NCBI GenBank assembly: GCA_016785225.1 | Contig: JAFBJZ010000603.1 | Location: 62,001-126,000, forward strand | Length of the DNA stretch: 64,000 nt | From: Psettodes erumei | Lineage: Eukaryota > Chordata > Actinopteri > Pleuronectiformes > Psettodidae | Direction: 5' to 3' | Part shown: positions 42,201 through 54,200 of the stretch, piece by piece | Layout of the letters: each line of letters opens with the position of its first letter | How positions within the stretch are numbered: the stretch's first letter is position 1 | The notes under the pieces: model-generated | Told to the model about the DNA's origin: nothing | Databases searched by the model: none | Seen by the model: the letters and a program-made list of their open reading frames with translations, nothing else | Program-made: the position numbers and the translations under genes

Positions 42201-45200
42201 AAAAATGTCCAAAAATGTTATCTTCTAAAAATGTAAGAAAATATCAAGGAATGCTGTCTCAAACACACTACATAGCATAAAATGTGTTAGAAATGCAAAA
42301 AATGTCATACTTTAGCTACTTCATGAAACACAGAAAAACGACATACTATACTATGTCGTAAAAATGAGAAAAATGTCAAAAAATGTTATCTTCTAAAAAT
42401 GCAAGAAAATGTAAAGGAATGCTGTCTCAAACACACTACATAGCATAAAAGGTGTTAAAAATGCAAAAAAGGTCATAATTTAGCTAATTCATGAAACACA
42501 AAAAAGCGACATACTATACTATGTCGTAAAAATGAGAAAAATGTCAAAAAATGTTATCTTCTAAAAATGCAAGAAAATGTAAAGGAATGCTGTCTCAAAC
42601 ACACTACATAGCATAAAATGTGTTAGAAATGCAAAAAAGGTCATAATTTAGCTAATTCATGAAACACAAAAAAGCGACATACTATACTATGTCGTAAAAA
42701 TGAGAAAAATGTCAAAAAATTTTATCTTCTAAAAATGCAAGAAAATATCAAGGAATACAGTTTCAAACATACTACACAGCATAAAATGTGTTAAAAATGC
42801 AAAAAAAGATCATAGTTTAGCATATTCATGAAATGTGAAAAAAGTGACATACTATACTATGTCGTAAAAATTAGAAAAATGTCAAAAAATTGTATCTTCT
42901 AAAAATGAAAGAAAATATGAAGAACTAATGCTTCAAACACACTACAGCTCATAAAATGTATAAAAAAAAGCATAAAGGTCATAATTCAGTATATTCATGA
43001 AACGTGAAAAACGTGACATACTATACTATGTTGTAAAAATGAGAAGAATGTAAAAACAAAAAACGTTATCGTCTAAAAATGCAAGAAAATATGAGGGAAT
43101 AATGTTTCAAACACACTACATAGCATAAAATTTGTTAAAAATGCAAAAAGGTCATAGTTTAGTATATTGATGAAAGTTGAAGAAGGTGTAAGATGGGTAT
43201 ATTTAGCTCATACGAATCTTCACTCATGTTCTGTGCCGATGTGCTATGTAATAATAATAATAGAGATTATCTTGTGTTTATCTTCAGCCAGTCATTTGCA
43301 ATTGATTACATGTCAAGAGTTACCTGGCATTACAAAGGGGTAACTCTGGATCTTGGCTGCATATAATCCTGCTACTTAAGGTATCAGATTGTACTGAGAT
43401 AATCACCCATGAAATAGATTCTGGCATTTCTCTTAAAGACTCCAGTATGTCAGGCGGCTTTGTCCAAAGAAATTGATTTTTCAAGGCTAAAGGAGAACGC
43501 GAGGACAAATGGATGAAAAGTGACAAATGAGACGCCTGGAGAAAGAGAGAATACTTATTCTGACCATTTTCTCTTTTTTTCGAAATTTGATTGTTAGCAC
43601 TCTGCTAATTTAATTGTGCCAGTCTCACATCACAGATTTACTAGCACCAATTAAAACTTGTCACATCAGTGTTTCCAAGGTTGAGCATGGTTCCTGTCAC
43701 GCAGTAGGATGACACAGTGGTGGAAAAAAACACAACAGTCTGGCAAAATTCATCAAAATGTGTCATGTCTAATGATAACCAGGTAGATTTTGATACAAAC
43801 CTTTTGGGCATGTTATTGCTGCTCATTGTTGAAATGCAAATAAAGCATGCGTCAGTCATATGCACATGCTGTCTCCCTGTTTTTTTCCCCCTTTAATTCT
43901 TATTTTCATTCTTCCACGTATGCTCTTCTCTTCCCGGTTCTGTCCTCCTCCTTTTGTTGTCGGCTCACCACACGGCAGCCTGCAGCACTTTAACCTTTGC
44001 TGTTGTTCTCCATCCCTCAAAGCTGCACTCCTCAATGTGTCCCCTCCTTGACTGTGTTCAGTTGACAGCGCTACGCCCCCGTGGCTCCCTGGCACAATGG
44101 CCCTCCACAAAGGCCTCAGGAGCATCCTCCACCTCCGCCACCAAATTCCCCCAGCCAAGGGAGACAGCCGTAGCAAATCCCATTCTCCTGCAAAAACACA
44201 CAGACTACATACACACCAATGCATGCACACATTGATGTTTGTCTGGGCTTAGCTGTCATCTTTGTACTGTACTTTTGAGAGAAAATGCTCCTATGCATTT
44301 GAAAGAGAGAGAGGGAGACATTCAATAAGAGTTGCTAGAATTTCATAAGCAAATCCTTCATATTTCCACTGTCTCTCCTAGGGGTGTTGTGTACTTAGAG
44401 GACGAGAGAGAAAGCCAGAGGAGAGAAAGAACATGCTAGCATAAGATATATTTGTCCAGTGCAGAAAAGAAGTAAGGTAAAGCTAAAAAAATGGCCATGG
44501 AAACTGGTTCTTTGTCCTGTTCAATACTTGCTAATGTTGTAGCACCACACTTTGTTATTGCCACTCAACACCTGAGGGAGTTCCTCATTTGTGATTAGTA
44601 ATTTCTCTTCTGTCAATCTGTATTCTCCCCTTGCAGCTGTGAGCAGGGCTGAGGACGTGGCGCTCTACGTCGGCATGGTTGCTGTGGCCCTTTGTCTGAC
44701 GCTGCTGCTCATCGTGGTGGTCCTGGTTTATCGGCGCAAGAAGGAGGGCCTGGATGCCGACGTGGCAGACTCCTCCATCCTCACCACTGGCTTTCAGCCC
44801 ATGGGCATCAAGCCCAGCAAGCCAGGTGTGTGGGCACCGCGGCCACGCAGGCCTCCCCCCCACAGCAGTAGGACACTGTTCTTTGTTCTACCCTCCTCTG
44901 TGCATCCGTCGGTCTGTCCGTCTGCCCACCATGACCATGCAGCACTCATCTACATGTACCTGGTCCTGTGTTTGTTGGTGGTTGTGGAGGTGGTGTGACT
45001 GTGTTTACAGTGGTTTGTCGTCTAAGCAAGATGTATTATGTTGTGTGTGTGTGCTGTTTATTCGCCTGCCTGACACATTATGCTTCGCCACCACCTCATT
45101 GTCAGGAAATGTACCCACTCTGTTTACTGCCTGTGCGAAGCCTCTGAGGTTTTACCAGCGAGTAATAGAAATACAACTGTCTGAGTTGGATGGAGATGAG

Positions 45201-48200
45201 GAACTGGGTTGTAGTCCCTGTGATTCACCGTGAGAAAAAAAAGCCTTTATACATTCTGGGTGCTAAGCTGTATCTGAGTTCTGTTTGGAATTGATTGTGT
45301 GGTTGCTAAAGAGACCGACAGAGATAGAGAGAGAGAGTGAAGGGAGGGGAATTGACTGGCTTTGGGTAGAATTTGTGTTTGTGTACTATCAAGACTGTGC
45401 GTGTGAGTGTTCTGTTCTCTGCGCCATGTGTCTTTTCCTGTGTTTGTTTCAGCTTACTGTGTGTGTTGCCACAGCTTTGGAGAGTGTGAGGTCTGTCTCC
45501 GTGATGTATGAGCCCCCCCTCCACCTCCACATGCCACTTATGGAGATTCACATTGGCTTTTGTCTGTTTTCTTTTTTTTATTATTATTATTATTTATACA
45601 GAGAACTCCCATTTGCTCACCATCCAGCCTGATCTAACCACCACCACCACCAGTTACCAAGGCACCCTGCGCTCTCGCCACGACGCCTCTGGGAAGTTTT
45701 CGATGACCAACGGGCCTCTGCTGGACCCGCTCCCGAACGGCTCACACACACTGCACAATGGCAAGCTGAACTCAGACCCTGCTGAGTTTGTGAGCAGGCT
45801 GTCCACTCAGAGCTACTTCAAAACGCTGCCCCGTGATATGGCTAACACCTCCTACGGGACCTTCAACTTCCTGGGAGGGAGGCTGACGATCCCCAACACA
45901 GGTGGGTTCTTCATTTAGGTTGATTTGGGTTTATTAATTTTACACCTCTGTCCAGGTCAAGTGGACAAAAGGACAGGACAAAAACAGGCATTTTCAACTC
46001 TCTCAACTCTAATATTATTGGGATAGTGACTTGCTATTATTGATTTATTTGCAAAGAGGGAATCCTAATCCAGCAGGACATAAATTACACGCCTCTATTT
46101 TCTCCCCTTTTGACGCTGACACACACACACACACGCACATTTTGACCAGGCAGGCAGTGTGACCAAGAACCAAAGCAGCGCTCACAACACAACAGTGTAT
46201 GTTGTCTCCTCAGCCCACACTGAACAAACCAAACAACGGGTGAGGTGTGAAGGCACACGAGGAGCTCTTGGACCTGTCTCGACCTGCACCCGCATTGTCT
46301 AAATATTAAATGAAGTTGTGTAAGCCACATACTGCACTGCATGTATTTCTGAAAGATCATTTGGTCACCATGGTAACTGTGGCATGTTCATCAGCACATT
46401 AGGGGCCACATAAATGCCCCCCCCCCCCACAGCAACAGTATATGGTCCAATATTATAGTACAAGACTGTCCAATGAATAAAACATATAAGGTGTAAAATG
46501 CAACTTGAACTGGTGTCTGTGTAACACTCATGACACTGGTCCCCAGAACTGTCCAATCAATGGGTTATCCACCAGTCCATGATTCTTTCTGTTACAGGAA
46601 ACAGGAAAACAGACCCAAATGGCAACAATGTGTAATTTCTTTTGAGGTCCGAAGCAGGTTACTGCTTCCTTAATTGTCATTCATGAAAACTGTGAAGATG
46701 AGAGGAAATGAATAAAACGTTTTATGATATCAATGTTGGACAGTTAAACATTTTATTCAGGTATTGTTTCAGTAGACACAGCATAAGTCAGCATAAGTCT
46801 GTGTTGGATAAGGGTAGGGAGACTTCAGTAATCCTCTGTAGGATGTTCTGTTTGCTACCATAAAAGCTCAGTCTCAACACTAAAATCTGCTGCTAAATAC
46901 AGAAATACAATGGGAACAAGTCAGTTTTATTTGTGTTGCACATTTAATACATAGTCATTGCTCTCACATAAAAAAGAACATTTACAGAAACTTTATTACA
47001 TCTGCTTTAATGCCCCTGACTGGACATTAACAGGGAGAATTTATCAGTAACAGCTGAGTCCCATAAATGTCTCACTGTCTTGTTGAAACCAACCCAGACC
47101 ATTGAGCCCTTAAATCTGGTGCATGTGGGTTTCTTAATAGGTTTGCACCAGGATGTCACACATAAAACTGTTTCAGCACTTGATACTAAACAGCTTAGTG
47201 CATGCACAGGCTGTAATTCTGTCAATGATACAAATGACTTTATAATCATTATGAGGAACATGTTGAGACACCCAAACTGTACAGGGGGCAGGGGGCTAAG
47301 GTGGATCGTGTGTGAAAGGGTTACTTGTTTATCTCAAAATAACACGCAAGTATCTAAGATGCTTGATCAAGTAAGATAAGTCAATAATTGACATGTACAC
47401 TGCACAGCATGGAGAGGAAAAGGTGAGCTAAAACATTCACCTCACAAAAAAATGAAAGAACCCTTCACTCAAACCCAAAATTATAATTTTACACAAAATG
47501 TACCTTATGATGTACATTTCTCAACTGATCATTAAATAAATTTGCCTCATTTTGCAGTGGTGAAGAATCCAGATTTCTGGGATCGGGGATATGTATCTGG
47601 ATCACTCCCAAAATGTTATGATTTCTAAGTTAGACAGAGAGCCAGCTCAAGTCAAATTTCATGAAAATTTTTGCATAATTTTGCAAACAAACAAACCAGA
47701 CCAAAAACATAGATAAAAATATCACTGTAGAGTAAGGTCATAGTACAGTGCGGCATAAAAATGTTACATTATAGTCGGGTATAAAACTGTCACACTGTAT
47801 TTCATAAAAATACAACATAAAAATGTCATAGTAAAGAAAAGTATTAAAAATGTCATGGAAAATGCCATAGAATAGTAAGGCATACAAATGGCATAGTTCA
47901 GTAATACATAGAAACACAATGAAAAGTGTTACAGTCTATTCAGGCAGGTCATATTGTTGCTTATTGTGCAGGCTTCAGATAATTTCGCATCGCACTCTAA
48001 CTCCACCTTTTCTTGATGACCAAAGAAGTAAAGAAGCCTTGCAGATGAGAATCTAAAGCATTCCGTTTCCAGTTGTCCTTGAGCTGGCACTTCCAGATAC
48101 ACAGTGAACTTCATATGCCATGTAAATCCAATATTTGTTCTAGGGTTTAAAACCCTTTTGAAAATTATTTTACCATTAATGAAGAAAAGAGGTGTAGCAA

Positions 48201-51200
48201 TGCTCGGCCATAGTGCTAGATTAGCTGAAGCGTGCGCGATCATACCAAATTGGGTACGACAAGTTTTTCTCTTGGGATTTAATTTGCCAGCAGAAACCAT
48301 GCAGATTAGGGTTGGCCAAATTTCCCCCCCTGTATACAGTATCACCATCAGATTGACAGTTACACTGTGTGGCATACAGTTCACCCTGCATCAAAAAACT
48401 AAACTAAAAATAAATACAGTTATGGCTAGAAATGCGAGCAGTTATCCAAGGGGTCCAAGCCCCCCACGTGGTCCGTGGCCAGGGTGCACTGCCACTTGCA
48501 GGCCTGTTGCTTTGGAAAGGCGGGGCCCAGCCCCCTGGGGCTTGAACCCCTAAAAACTGTTTTATACTTTGTGACACACTGGTGACATTTTTATGTCATA
48601 CAGAAAAATAGACCCAGTGTCCCCATATGAGGACATCATTTTTCTCAAATGTTACTTCCTGTTCAAAGGCAATTTTTTAGTTTTTATATTTATTTGGTCC
48701 TACTCATCCAGAATAACTAGGAAAAATTAAAAAGGCATACAAAATCAAAGCTTGGGTCTCAGGAGGTTAAGACTAAGACTATATTATACTAGGCTGTGTT
48801 TTGAATGCTATTCTTTGATGGTTTTTTTGCAGTTCTGCCAAATTGTATTTTTTGACATTTTTTTCAAAACGGCTTGGTTCTCTAACTATTTTCTTTGACT
48901 TCTCTTTTGTAAGGGGCAAAAAAAGGGCACAGTATTGGAAACTTACTGAAACCGGCAGGTTTCAATACTGTGTTGTTTTTTGGCCCTTCAAAAAATGACA
49001 CAATCACAATGGTGAAGGATCCTTAAAAATAATTCCTGGATCCTCATACTGGATCCAGAGCGGGCCCAACAGTGAATGGAATAAATTAGATCTAGAGTAA
49101 CCTCTTATTTAAAAAAAAAAAAAAAAGTATCCAGATCTGGATATGGAGGTATGAGTCAAAAAGTGAAGGGTGAAGAATTTCCAAGATCCAGATACTGATC
49201 CAGATCACTCACACAGTTTAATGATTTTAAGTTAGACCACCTCTGGTAAGCATTTTGTTAAAATCCTTCCATTGCTTTTTGTGTGATCCTGCTAACTAGC
49301 AAACAAACAAGCAAACAAACAAATGCAACCTCCTTGGCAGAGGTAATTGTTCCAATTATGTCCCTCTCTTCGTGGCTGATGTCCACAAGTGTCAGTTGTG
49401 CGCTAAGAGCATAAACAGAAGAGCAGAAATAAATTAAAGATTAGTCTCATGAAAGATATAAGAAGTCCAGCATCATTAGTGCCCTATCTTGCTCCCCCAC
49501 TTCACATTAGCAGACCACAACGTTTATATAATTATACTGGGGGACAGAGTTTTCACTTGGCTCACTGTGGGCTGTCCAGATTAGCAGACAGTGCCGGTAT
49601 GCAAGTGTCTTGTGGGGGGAAAATGTTCATGGGTTTTTTTCCTTCCTGTGTTTTTCTTCTCTTTTGTCTTTTCTGCTCTGTTTTAGATATTTTATGCATG
49701 GACTAACTCAAAGCTATGTAGACTACACCCCACAGTGGCACCCTTCTTCACACTGGGCCAAATCAGGGCTTGCCTGCATCTACTCAGAGGAGACATACCG
49801 TCACTTAGCACAGTTTCAGAGCAGGCACATGAAAGGCTGGGTTTATAGACAAGGCCGTGAGCGTTCAGGCACATTCGCCTTATTCAAACACATGTTTTTA
49901 TAGTGAACAGATCGAGTTTACAATCCACAGACTGTTAAGATTGTGTCACATAGTCTCTGTTTGTGCTACATTTTAAATGGGATTCTAAGTGGCTGATTTG
50001 GCATGAGAATCACAACATAAATGCTACAACAGTCAAACTGCTGCAATAGCTCTCTCGATTCTCCAAGGTACATTCCTACACTCTCTTGGGGAAATGCAAT
50101 TTTCCAGGAGTAGTCTGTTCCATGGTCTCAATTATCTACTTGGTGGCAGACGGAGGACATTTAAACTGTGATGCAGCGTGCACTTTTGTCTCAGCTAATT
50201 GTTGACCGTGGGGACGTGTGCCGCCTCGGCTGCCGCTGCAGAGATTTGCATCTACTGCACCTGATGGAGGCTGCCTCTGACCTTCAGAATAGATTTGTTT
50301 TTTGTTTCTGCAGTCATACAGTTTTGTTGAGTGGGCCGGCTTTCTTTGTGAGATGACAAAAGCATTGTTCAGTCAGAACAAATGAGCCTGTCTCCCCCCC
50401 ACCCACCCACCCACCTCCCCCACCCCAACTCTCCACCCCCACCCCCTCTTCCTTTGTTGTTATTTGCATTAGGAATCAGTCTGCTCATTCCTCCTGAGGC
50501 CATCCCCAGAGGAAAGATCTATGAGATTTATCTCACTGTTCAGAGGAAGGAAGATTTAAGGTGGGTCTCTTTAACACTGCCTAACTGGCACTCTTCCCTG
50601 GATGCCACTAGGCTGTTTGTTTTGATGCTCTACTGTTCCATTAGGAAAGGCTTAAGAGTCCGTGCCGTGGAGGAGGGATGTAAATAAATAACACAGCCTT
50701 TTACCAGGATGTGCACTATTTAAGTTAAATGAATTGTTTGGAAGACACTGTTTATCTAGCCTGCTGCATTGGAGGGCACACTCATTGTAGCATGCTGCGA
50801 TAGTCTCACGTTAGTACTCCGTCATCGCAACTTGGAGCAGCCAGTCTGTAAGTCCAGCAGACTTTTATTATTCTCCGTTACAGCTGCTAGATAATTTGCA
50901 GAGGTGGCAGTATCACATCTTGCTTACAAGAGACCAGTAAATTCTCACTAATAACTCGATGAGTAAAAGCACTTCATCTCGATGCATTCCCCTCCCGCTC
51001 TCTTCTCTCCCTGGTGTAGGTTACCCCTGGCCGGCTGCCAGACCTTGCTCAGCCCCGTTGTGAGTTGTGGCCCTCCAGGGGTGGTCCTGAGCCGGCCAGT
51101 TATCCTGAGCATGGACCACTGCTCTGACGCATGCCTCGATAACTGGGCCGTCCGCCTCAAGAAGCAGAACTACGAAGGCGCTTGGGAGGTGAGACAGCAC

Positions 51201-54200
51201 TATAACATGCTCACAAATCCTCTGCAGAAAGACCAAGTTGCCACCCAGTGAATTTGTAGAGACTTAGTGAACTCAGAGAGAGCTTTCCTTGAAAAAAGAA
51301 CAAACTTGCTCAGTAGTGACTTGAAGCTTGCACTGGAAAGTGCTCAGCTCTGTATAGCAGAGGTAGTTCTGGCCCAGCACTCATCTACTCCATGGGGTTT
51401 AAATTACATTGACCATCAGGTGTTTTCTCACTCAGCTGGAACAAAAGCCTGGAAACCTGGAAGCCTGAACTCTCCAAGAGTTGCTAGGCAACATGTTTCT
51501 CAAAACAGAAATTCTCTTAACAAATTACTGATCCTCAAAGTACTCTTCTGAGTGCTCCTTGACCAGGTATGACCGCTGCTTCCAATTATAGACTTCCCTC
51601 CCCATTTTTTCTGTCCATGAAATTTGAAAGTAACCAGAACTTCCAGACTCCAATAGGATAGAGTTGGAAAGACCCTTTGGTGTCTACACCCACACATACA
51701 CACCCATGCAAACAAACACAGTTTGAGGCAGTGTACCCATCCCAATGATCCAGACAGATTGAAAAGGGTGCTGGTGGGCTTTGGAGTGTTAGTAGGTCTT
51801 CTTTCATGTTCAATATTGTGCATAAATTATTCAGCCTTCCCGTGTGTGGCGGCAGTGGGGTGTCGGCGGGATGGATTGGCCTGTCTGAGGCAGAGGTTAG
51901 ACCAGCACTTTTAATCATCGGCTGGACCAAATATAGCCCATCGGCCTGACTCCATGGCCACCAAAGTAAAAAGTGCCTGGTGGACGAAAGAATGAGAGCA
52001 GAAACAACCACAGAAATGGAAGAAGAGGAAAATGGAAAGAAAAAGGATTTTAAAAAAGGGAAAAGGCAGAAGGGACAAGCAGGTAATATATATGTAGAGG
52101 AATGATTAGCGAGATTTGAATCATGCTCAGGACAGAAGATAAAGACATGAAGAGATGGGGGAAAAGTAGACATGCAGAAATAGGAGGACGATGAGAAATG
52201 AACTGCTCATAGAGTGAGCACTCAGTGGTGTAATTGAGCCACCTGACTCTCTGCTCCACCTCGAAGAAATATTAAGATGATGAAAAAAGTGACTCCATTG
52301 TGGTTGTATGGCAAATGATTTGTGTCAATACTAATTCTATTGATGTAGATGGTGTCTGGATGAATCGATCTTAGAGGGGCTTGCTGGGCTTTGGCAGGCA
52401 GAATGCTCTCTTCAGCTTGATTGGCTAATGGGAAGAGTCAGTCAACTGGCATGATGGGATTTTAGAGAAAATGTTGTCACCTTGGGTCCTATTTATTCCC
52501 ATCAAATTAGCCCGGAGAGCAGTGAAATTATCTCATAAAACTACCTGCTACGATGACTGGATGTTTTTCAAGAATCTGTCAATTTTATTAGGGGATGCAG
52601 TTTGTGATGCAGCTCTTCAATCTGTAAGAAAGCAAGAAAAACGAGGGATGTTGCCTCTCTAACATATTTAAATCCATTCTATTTGCTAAATCTTTGCAAA
52701 TTACAGTAACAACTAATTCTTGGTACTTCCTGTTGGGGTGTTTTTCGTTCCTTTTTTGCACTGTTCAGGAAACAATGTTTTGCTGATTTTGGTAAATTTG
52801 CAAATTGTTATCACCTTTCTTAACAAGGAAATTCTGGAAATCCCAACAATCCAATATTTGCTGCACTCCACAGTCTTTTCTTTCTCCACAGCCATCTATT
52901 CTTGCCAGGAATCTATTCGAGTCTCCTTTCATGTCAATTGAGTACCTCGTTCATGCATTATTAAGTAAATTGATGGTGTTCTATAGGATGTGTGTCTTTG
53001 TATGAGCAAAAGTGTGTCTTTACGTCAGTATGGCGTAAGCATTGAGTGGTGAAAAGGTAATTGCAAAAGCACTCCCTTTTTGCCTGATCTAAACCGTTAC
53101 CTGGATGCTTACACAATATCACCTTAAAGACCTTTAGGTTAGATGTTATTTTGTCACACAGCAGGAAGAAATGAGTTGGGGCCCATGCTCCTGCACCAAA
53201 CTACTTCCCAAACAGCCCTTTTACAAACACACATCCAAAAATACACATACAAGCACACAGGCAAACACATTACCCTTCCCTCTCACATAAATTGGGTTCT
53301 TAACCTTTCATCTGTACCTTGTATTTTTTTTTAATTTTCCTCCCACCTGTCTCCCTCAGGATGTCCTGCTGATGGGGGAGGAGCTGGTGTCGGAGCCCTA
53401 TTACTGCCAGCTTGAGGCCGAGACGTGCCGGCTGTTCTCTGAGCAGCTGGGCACCTTCACCCTGGTGGGAGAGTCCCTGCACATGGGTGCTGCCAAGCGC
53501 CTGAGGCTGGTGCTCTTCTCGGATGCGTACTGCTCCACGCTGGAGTACAACATCAGGGTGTACTGCATGGATGACACACAGGATGTCTTCAAGGTAAATT
53601 GTGACAAATGTAGCGCTTCCTGTTGTTCTGTTTGGCTGGCAGTTTCTCAGGCCTGAGATTGCACGGCTCGGGTGCTTTCACATCAGCTGAATGATAGCTA
53701 GTCTATTATCTGTAATGGCATTGTCTGTAACACTGGAAGGTGAGTGGAAATCAGAGCAGACATGTAGGAGTTAGATATAGCGTTGGTAAATTGAACAATA
53801 TTGCAGGCTTGATTACACCATGTGCAGTTGAAGAATGTGTAATTTGCGAAGCTGATGACCCCCCCCCCCTCCCCCGAGTCTTTTGAAACAATACATATGT
53901 CCAGGTTAATCACGGTGTACAACCTCTGTGTGTTTTGGTGAGCATGGTGAGAAAGATGTTACGTTCCTTTCAAGCTGACAGTGGTTCTGCTTGGCTGCCG
54001 TGGGCCGAGAAGCTTCCCATCACTTTGTTCAACGGCATATTTTGCTTCTCTTTTTTGCTCTCCACATGGACAGAGTATAATCAAGCGCTAATGCCTTCCC
54101 CCCTCCCCTGAGGACTGCCTCTGAGTAGCCTGTTAAGATTTCATTTGCATGGTTAATTAGTAAATTAAAAGGAGAGCCCGTCCCAATCTTTTTCCCAGCA

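Larger units (their letters stand above)
37565..44636 (+). other. unc5a intron between window exons 6 and 7
   Basis: 7,072 bp. It holds a 17-G run at 38928-38944, a CA microsatellite at 39177-39204 and the satellite array at 41649-43182. A pyrimidine-rich, GC-rich stretch at 43860-44220 contains a possible alternative exon (see findings). No other gene is seen. Confidence 0.85.
45902..50472 (+). other. unc5a intron between window exons 8 and 9, repeat-rich
   Basis: 4,571 bp, the most repeat-dense intron here. It holds a poly-C run (46417-46428), RTE-like tails (47557-47700 and 49161-49350), a short-period array (47734-47910), a GC-rich islet with inverted ends (48449-48551), a fish interspersed repeat (48616-48770), a hairpin (48911-48988), a 16-A run and a CCCA-rich tract before the acceptor. 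Opposite-strand open stretches at 47929-48553 show no domain. Confidence 0.85.

Noticed and set aside
43860..44230. Minus-strand open frame of 124 codons
   Set aside because: Gly/Arg-rich product of the pyrimidine-rich + strand, no domain.
47929..48553. Overlapping open frames of about 150 codons on both strands
   Set aside because: No similarity I can name. They sit in a repeat cluster, and the + frame runs into the GC-rich islet. May be old repeat sequence.
51586..52173. 195-codon open frame on the minus strand
   Set aside because: Composition-driven (purine-rich + strand), no recognisable domain, wholly inside an unc5a intron.
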